From the NCBI GenBank assembly GCA_964017145.1, contig OZ024850.1:1093618-1157617 (forward strand): 64,000 nt of DNA, written 5' to 3'. A program made the position numbers and the translations under genes. Shown here piece by piece: positions 58,946-64,000 of the stretch (its first letter is position 1; each line of letters opens with the position of its first letter). This DNA comes from Agrocybe praecox (lineage: Eukaryota > Basidiomycota > Agaricomycetes > Agaricales > Agrocybaceae). A model generated the notes under the pieces. It was not told the origin of the DNA, did no database searches, and worked only from the letters and a program-made list of their open reading frames with translations.

Positions 58946-60342
58946 TCACGACGGCGTCTCGACAGCAATGGCTGGATTTCCTGGAGTCGCCGATGGAAGT
59001 TTGAAAAATGGAATAGTTCGAAGATTCTCGGGTGCAGGTCCTTCTGCCTCCATTTTCTTACGACCGCGGTCCGTCTACAGATTATATGTCAGTTATAGAA
59101 TGGTCTGAACAAATCACATTGCAACTTACGATACCAGAGTTTGCCATTCCACGTTCGAGGCCTTCGAGGAGTGTACAAGCCTTACATAGAGGATTACTCG
59201 ACATGTATCCACATCTCTCGCAGGTTTCTGTACAAGTAAAATGTTTAATTCTTCTTAAAAATCGAACAAAACACAACTTACGTTGCACTTTCTGTGTCGC
59301 CTTAACCTCATCCTTGATCTCGAAAGCTTCTCCCGAGTGAATTATGTCGATAATAGCACTGGGCCGCGCCGCTTCGAGATCCTTTAAAAACACCCGCGCA
59401 TGCCCTCGATATGCGTCCGGGGAATAGATACACTCGGTGGAAAAATAGTCCAACTTCTTGAAATAGGCATACCTAAGAGCAATAATAATCAATAAAAAAG
59501 CATAAGTGAGTGGTGAAAGAACAAACATGACAATCTCCTTCTCATAAGCATATTTGAATGGCTTAGATCGCTTGATAGTATCTTCGCCCTGCGTGCAAAT
59601 GGACGTACATCGTCCCAGTCTTGCTATATCACCACGCATAACTATTTACCATGAGTTTTGCAAATAAAATCTAAAGTTGAATGAATGGCTTACTGTTCAT
59701 AAGCACTGTCTCCGCGATATCGTCAGCATTGTGCCCAGTAACAATATGGTCGACGTCCAACATCGCTGCACCGCGATCAAGGGCCTGTCTGCGAAATACG
59801 CCGCAAAATGTACAGTTGTTCTTTCTTCCAACTTGAGACACAATCGCGTCCATCGTCCATCCATAAAGTTCATCATATGATAATATTTTCAACGGTATGT
59901 CGTACTGTTGCTGATTTCGTTTGACGGTCTGTATAATTCGATCAAAAAGATACACTTTTAGAAGACACACAAGGCACTCACCTCCAATGAATCATCTCTG
60001 TATCCAGTAATTCCTTCGTCTATTGAAAGTAAAAACAGATTTAAACCATATTGATATCGTTCATTGAGCGTTTTCATAACGTATGCGAGCACAGTTGAAT
60101 CTGTCTTACAATAACCATCAGAAGCGGTACATACTTTACATAATTTTTGCCGTACCTTTACCGCCAGAAGCACCGATAGCTACTCTATCCCCAGGCTTGA
60201 ATAACTTTGCATGAGTTATCGTATTGTGGACCTCGGTCTCGAAGACATAGAAGAAGCAATCCCGACAAATTTGTTGCCCCGTCTTCGGGCGTTTAAGCAT
60301 AGCCTTGGCCTTTTCGCAGAGCGCACACGTCCTAGCAACCAT
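58946..60342 (-). CDS. NCS6: cytoplasmic tRNA 2-thiolation protein (Ncs6/CTU1)
   Basis: Ncs6/CTU1 is the catalytic subunit that 2-thiolates wobble uridine-34 of tRNA-Lys, -Glu and -Gln in the cytosol, with sulphur from Urm1. Seven exons (minus strand, about 60342-60156, 60100-59982, 59928-59694, 59641-59527, 59472-59282, 59227-59130, 59074-58946) give 357 residues. The N-terminus has a zinc site (CALCEKA ... ICRDCFF). The PP-loop ATPase motif S-G-G-K-D-S is split by the first intron. [57 protein letters not shown] and the C-terminal zinc site [16 protein letters not shown] follow. Confidence 0.95.
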
Positions 60343-60615
60343 GATTTCGGTCTTGATTTCGGAATATGCTAATAAGTACTGGTGTTGGCGTAAGATAGGT
60401 TGAGATTTGTCGTAACCCTGAACGAGACTCGAGTCAAATTTGATAATTTAAATTAGCCCTTGTTCGGTCAACGGTCACGAGGTCTTATACACGTGATGTA
60501 ATTTCTTGCTTAATTAATGCAACGCGACGCGTCGCGTAAACCGATTGAACATTTGAAAAAATATCAGCCCTGAGTACTGAGTGACAATTCAATAGTTTAA
60601 TCTTGTACAATGAAT

Positions 60616-61950
60616 TCAATCGATCGAGTGCGGCTCCTCAGACATCCTTTCTCCTAGTTCGATCACATCTGGCATAGGCTCCTTGGTCGAGTAGTAGTCG
60701 TCGTCGATTTTCTTGATATTAACGGACTTATCATGGTCCATCCAAGTGGTAGTAGCCAGCAGGTATATTGTTTGACGATCATCCTCTCCAAGGGGAATCG
60801 TCGTATCTTCTAAAAATCCATGCCACTCGAAGCAAAATTGAGCCAGTTGTCCCCCAAGAATCAAGTATCCGAGAGTCGGAAAAAACCAGACTATGGTCCC
60901 AGTAAACGCGAAAAAAGCGGCAATATGTTGAAAGCCGTAGGTAGCCCAGTGGGAATAGCGCCGTATTCCAGTTAACGGCTCGATATAACCGGTGCCAAAA
61001 GCGAGTTTCTCCAAGCTGCTTGGTGCTAGAGTAAGGGCACCACCAACAGCCACACACCAAGGAATAAAAAACAGGATTCGCAGACTAAGTCCGAGCAGAT
61101 CAAGCATCGAGTCAGCGAGAGCATTTGTAAGACTCGATGGTGTGCCATGTGCAGCCGTTGTGATGTCTGGAGACTGAGAATAATTTTCTGCCTGTTTCGA
61201 GATTTGATTTTCTTCATAACGCTCAACCTTATACGTAGAAAAAAGCTCTCAGGTTCCCAAGGAGATAAGCATGGCTTCAAGTTGGAGTCTTACCTCTTTA
61301 TCGACAGAGATATGATCATTTGGTAAATTATAAAAAGCCTTTAAGAACGCAAAACAGTAAGTAAAGGACTCGAGAAGAGGTATAAAGTTATTACTCCTGT
61401 TATTGGTCGAAGGATAGAATCTGAGCTGGATAAAGAAGATATAGCCGACGGTAAAGTCGCCATAACATCGGATTTGGGACTGAGTGACTGCTGGAAAATG
61501 ATTCATGAATAGGATAACGGGAAGCTGAATGGGAACGCACCTCCTCTTCCACAACACAGTCCTCCGCCTTGCTCGATGTCTCCGAGTCAGCGGTTATATG
61601 CATGCCTTTTGGCGATTCCTTCAAACTGGGCTCCCGGATAACGTCCAAATTCTGAGTTTTGAGTGAGTCGATTTGGAGCCCATCTTTACTGATGCTCCTG
61701 GAGACGAAATAGCCTAGAAGCGATTTTGCCTCGTCGAGTCGCTCAAGGATCCCAGTTGCCGTATAACCTTCGTCCGTAGGTGTAACCAGATTCGATGTGA
61801 AAGGCGATTCGTCTGTTTCTCCCGAATCAATGCGGTCAATAGGGTTTGTCCCTAACTAGCAGAAAAAGTCACTTCAACTTTAATACCACACGTTTCAGAG
61901 TTTCATTTTCAGTGGCTCCTTACATAGTCGGTAGGAAGTGTACTAGACAT
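60616..61950 (-). CDS. unrecognised multi-pass membrane protein
   Basis: I do not recognise the family. Five exons (minus strand, 61950-61924, 61855-61541, 61490-61395, 61338-61294, 61227-60616) sum to 364 residues and keep one frame. The first ~200 residues are soluble, acidic and Ser-rich with no domain I know. The last exon holds two or three hydrophobic spans (LSLRILFFIPWCVAVGGALT; HIAAFFAFTGTIVWFFPTLG; YLILGGQLAQF) and a charged tail ending EEPHSID. The block around FGTGYIEPLTGIRRYSHWA looks conserved in style. It sits head to tail upstream of NCS6 with 273 bp between them. Membrane location is inferred from sequence only. Confidence 0.75.
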
Positions 61951-62295
61951 ACGTATAGTTCGATATAGTAGTCCTTGAGCTGGCGTAGAGTGACTGTGAA
62001 CGTGGGGGGGTAAAGTGAAAAGCGGATGACCCAGTCACTCAAAAAGGCAATCAATTTATCTTACGACAGCCAGCTGGCTCAGAAGTGTCCTGGCCGACCA
62101 ATTTAAAAGTCCAGCCTACGTAGAACACCAGAAACTCCGATACAGTGTGATCTAATAAAATATTCCAAAAATATTCAGCCCAACAGCATCGCTGCCCAGA
62201 TTATACTGCCCAGATTCATAGAATACAATTGCGAAGTTTAAGTTTAATGAAAATACATTCTGAAATTTAATATTGCGGTTTACTTATAAAACCCC

Positions 62296-64000
62296 TCATG
62301 GAAGCGACTTCAGGGCACCAAGCAACCTCTCGAAGTTTGGTGTACCAACACCTGGAGCATTAGTATTAGTTAGGGCAAATGAAAAAACGAGATGAGAATT
62401 GCGAACCTGTAACGGGATCCCAACCTGGAACGCTGTTTTTTAAACGTCAGCAAGGGCATTGCGAAAACAGAGGGAACATATTTACGCAGTAAAGCCTTGA
62501 GTGCCGCATCCCCTATTGCCGCCCATCGTGATATCATTGAAGGCTGGTGCGAAAAGGGGATCATATATCTGCGAAGCAAAAACATTAAATAAGTCGTCAA
62601 TGGCAAGGATTGAAAAGAAATCATACCAATGCGTTAATGAAACCGAGAGGACCCTTTCCAATGGCAAGTCGGGCATCATTGATGAGAGTTATCATCGATG
62701 CGAAAACTGGGGCTGAGGCTGACGTGCCAAAGACAAGGCCAAACTGACCGTCGATCCCAATGACGTAGTTTGCCCTATACATACGACATCAATCAGACAT
62801 CTGCATCATTTCAAGTATAATTGGGAAATATGGATAGTACCCGTTCGCAGACACGTCAGGGAATGCTCGAGCCTATGTCTCAAATCTCAGCTTTCATCCA
62901 CTGATAACCAAGCAAAAAACATACATTTCCAGAGTTGTTGAATTGCCCAGGCAAAAATGGTGAGGGCGTAAGATGTGCTTTAACGTACGAGTTTACGGCA
63001 TTTGCTTGGTACGAGCTCATTCTGCATAAAGAAGTGAGGACAAAGAATTAACAGGAGAGGATAAAGTGAGCTGACGGGAATATATTCGAGAAGCCACCAC
63101 CTGAGAAGATGACTTGTTCACAGGCACCTTCGGGGTCGTTAACCGTAGAACCTGGGTTGATTTGTGTTGCCCCTACTGCGGTAACAAATGGACACGATGC
63201 CTGATAAATAAGTGTGAGGAAATGGGGCTCTTAGGGTTTGTAATGAAGTGGCGGCATACTGGGAATTCAGGATTAAACCTTGTTGAAGCAGTGGTACCTT
63301 CTGAGCCTAAGGAAGGATATATAAATGATAGATTCGGAAATGCACAGGCGTACTGACCATCAGCATTCAAACAAACGTTGTTGAATCCAGCGACGCCATC
63401 GTCTCCTGTACTATAGACAACTGTAGTACCCAACAGTCCGAGCTAAGAATAAAGAAAAGAAAGTCATTAGTGTTCATGAATCATGTAATACATTTACCCA
63501 AGAGGCTTACTTTGGCGTACTCGTTGCATTGCCTGGTTGCGTAATGCACTGAGGCAGTGGCCTCATCTTGTCCGTAGGAAATGGAAACAACGTTAGGTGG
63601 TTTGATGATTCCGCAAGATGCGGGGGCTAGATAATAGTTAGATTAAATGTAACCTCTTGACATTCGAGTTTCTTACATCCAGCAGCGTCAGGGTAGATTC
63701 CATCCTGAATAAACAATTAGTATGTGCATAACCAGACAGAAACCATAGAGGGAACACTGACCTGATCCGGGTCATCTCCTCCATCGAAGGTGCAGAAAGA
63801 ACCATCGATTGCATCGAGCCAATTGTCAAAGCCAGCACCTACATGCATATTATGAGACAATAATAGCATAAGTACAGAAAGGTGTACGTACCTTGTGAGA
63901 GGTCTCCCGTTTGAAGAAGAGTGACTTCCTGAGGTGCGGTCAAGCCCATAGCATATTCCAAGTCAAGATCACTCTCTCCGTTGAAATCGAAGCTTCTCGA
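62296..64000 (-). CDS. secreted sedolisin / tripeptidyl peptidase (S53), 5' end outside window
   Basis: S53 peptidases are acid serine-carboxyl proteases that release tripeptides or cut proteins extracellularly. The minus-strand gene enters from the right edge and ends with a TGA at 62296-62298 after ERLLGALKSLP. Catalytic Glu and Asp lie in GESDLDLEY near 63975. The oxyanion Asp region is STGDDGV, followed by FNPEFPASCPFVTAVGATQI and FSGGGFSNIF; the serine is in GTSASAP. The calcium-site region is DITMGGNRGCGTQGFTA-GWDPVTGVGTP. About a dozen short introns interrupt it. The signal peptide and most of the prodomain are outside the window. Confidence 0.92.

Noticed and set aside
1..64000. CRISPR arrays, rRNA genes, bacterial-type operons
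   Set aside because: No regularly spaced short repeats or rRNA sequence were seen, and the genome is clearly eukaryotic.

Overview
The window looks like nuclear DNA of a filamentous basidiomycete, most likely a mushroom-forming agaricomycete. Genes are cut by many short GT-AG introns of about 50-65 bp, tiny exons of 11 nt occur, and the families fit wood- and litter-decay fungi (GH131, berberine-type oxidases, A1 and S53 proteases, orphan 7TM proteins). Exon coordinates were worked out by eye and may be off by a base or two, but most models were checked by confirming that exon lengths sum to a multiple of three.

Left arm (1-12.1 kb): the 3' end of an FAD-linked (BBE) oxidoreductase; a secreted aspartic protease with a hydrophobic tail; tRNA-splicing endonuclease subunit SEN54, divergent from a HIT hydrolase (HNT1); a degraded hydrophobic stretch; and RPAP1/RBA50.

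Centre (12.1-32.9 kb): one composite mobile-element insertion, in three nested pieces. A minus-strand Ty3/Gypsy LTR element (about 9.9 kb without its passengers; target duplication GATGT) entered the roughly 300-bp spacer between RPAP1 and GSH2. A second, plus-strand Ty3/Gypsy chromodomain element of 6,964 bp (target duplication CTTCC) sits in its gag. A 3.9-kb element with long terminal inverted repeats and no recognisable transposase (7-bp duplication ACGAGAC) sits at its gag-pol boundary. Removing each passenger plus one target copy restores the host reading frame. The inner Gypsy element shows an 11-nt self-priming signature, a -1 slippery site next to the gag stop, and two extra ORFs after pol, one ending in a zinc knuckle. 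The outer element carries an unusual ~600-residue spacer with four degenerate repeats and a ~440-residue extension after integrase.

Right arm (32.9-64 kb): glutathione synthetase GSH2, a GH131 glucanase, an orphan 7TM protein, two tandem membrane-anchored aldo-keto reductases, an intron-containing tRNA-Gly(GCC), proteasome subunit PRE7, ER protein ROT1, tRNA thiolase NCS6/CTU1, an unrecognised membrane protein, and an S53 sedolisin cut by the right edge. Two stretches of about 5.3-5.5 kb (44.85-50.15 and 53.43-58.95 kb) have no gene I can support. The neighbouring host genes do not form an obvious pathway cluster; they are mostly housekeeping genes with secreted hydrolases between them.
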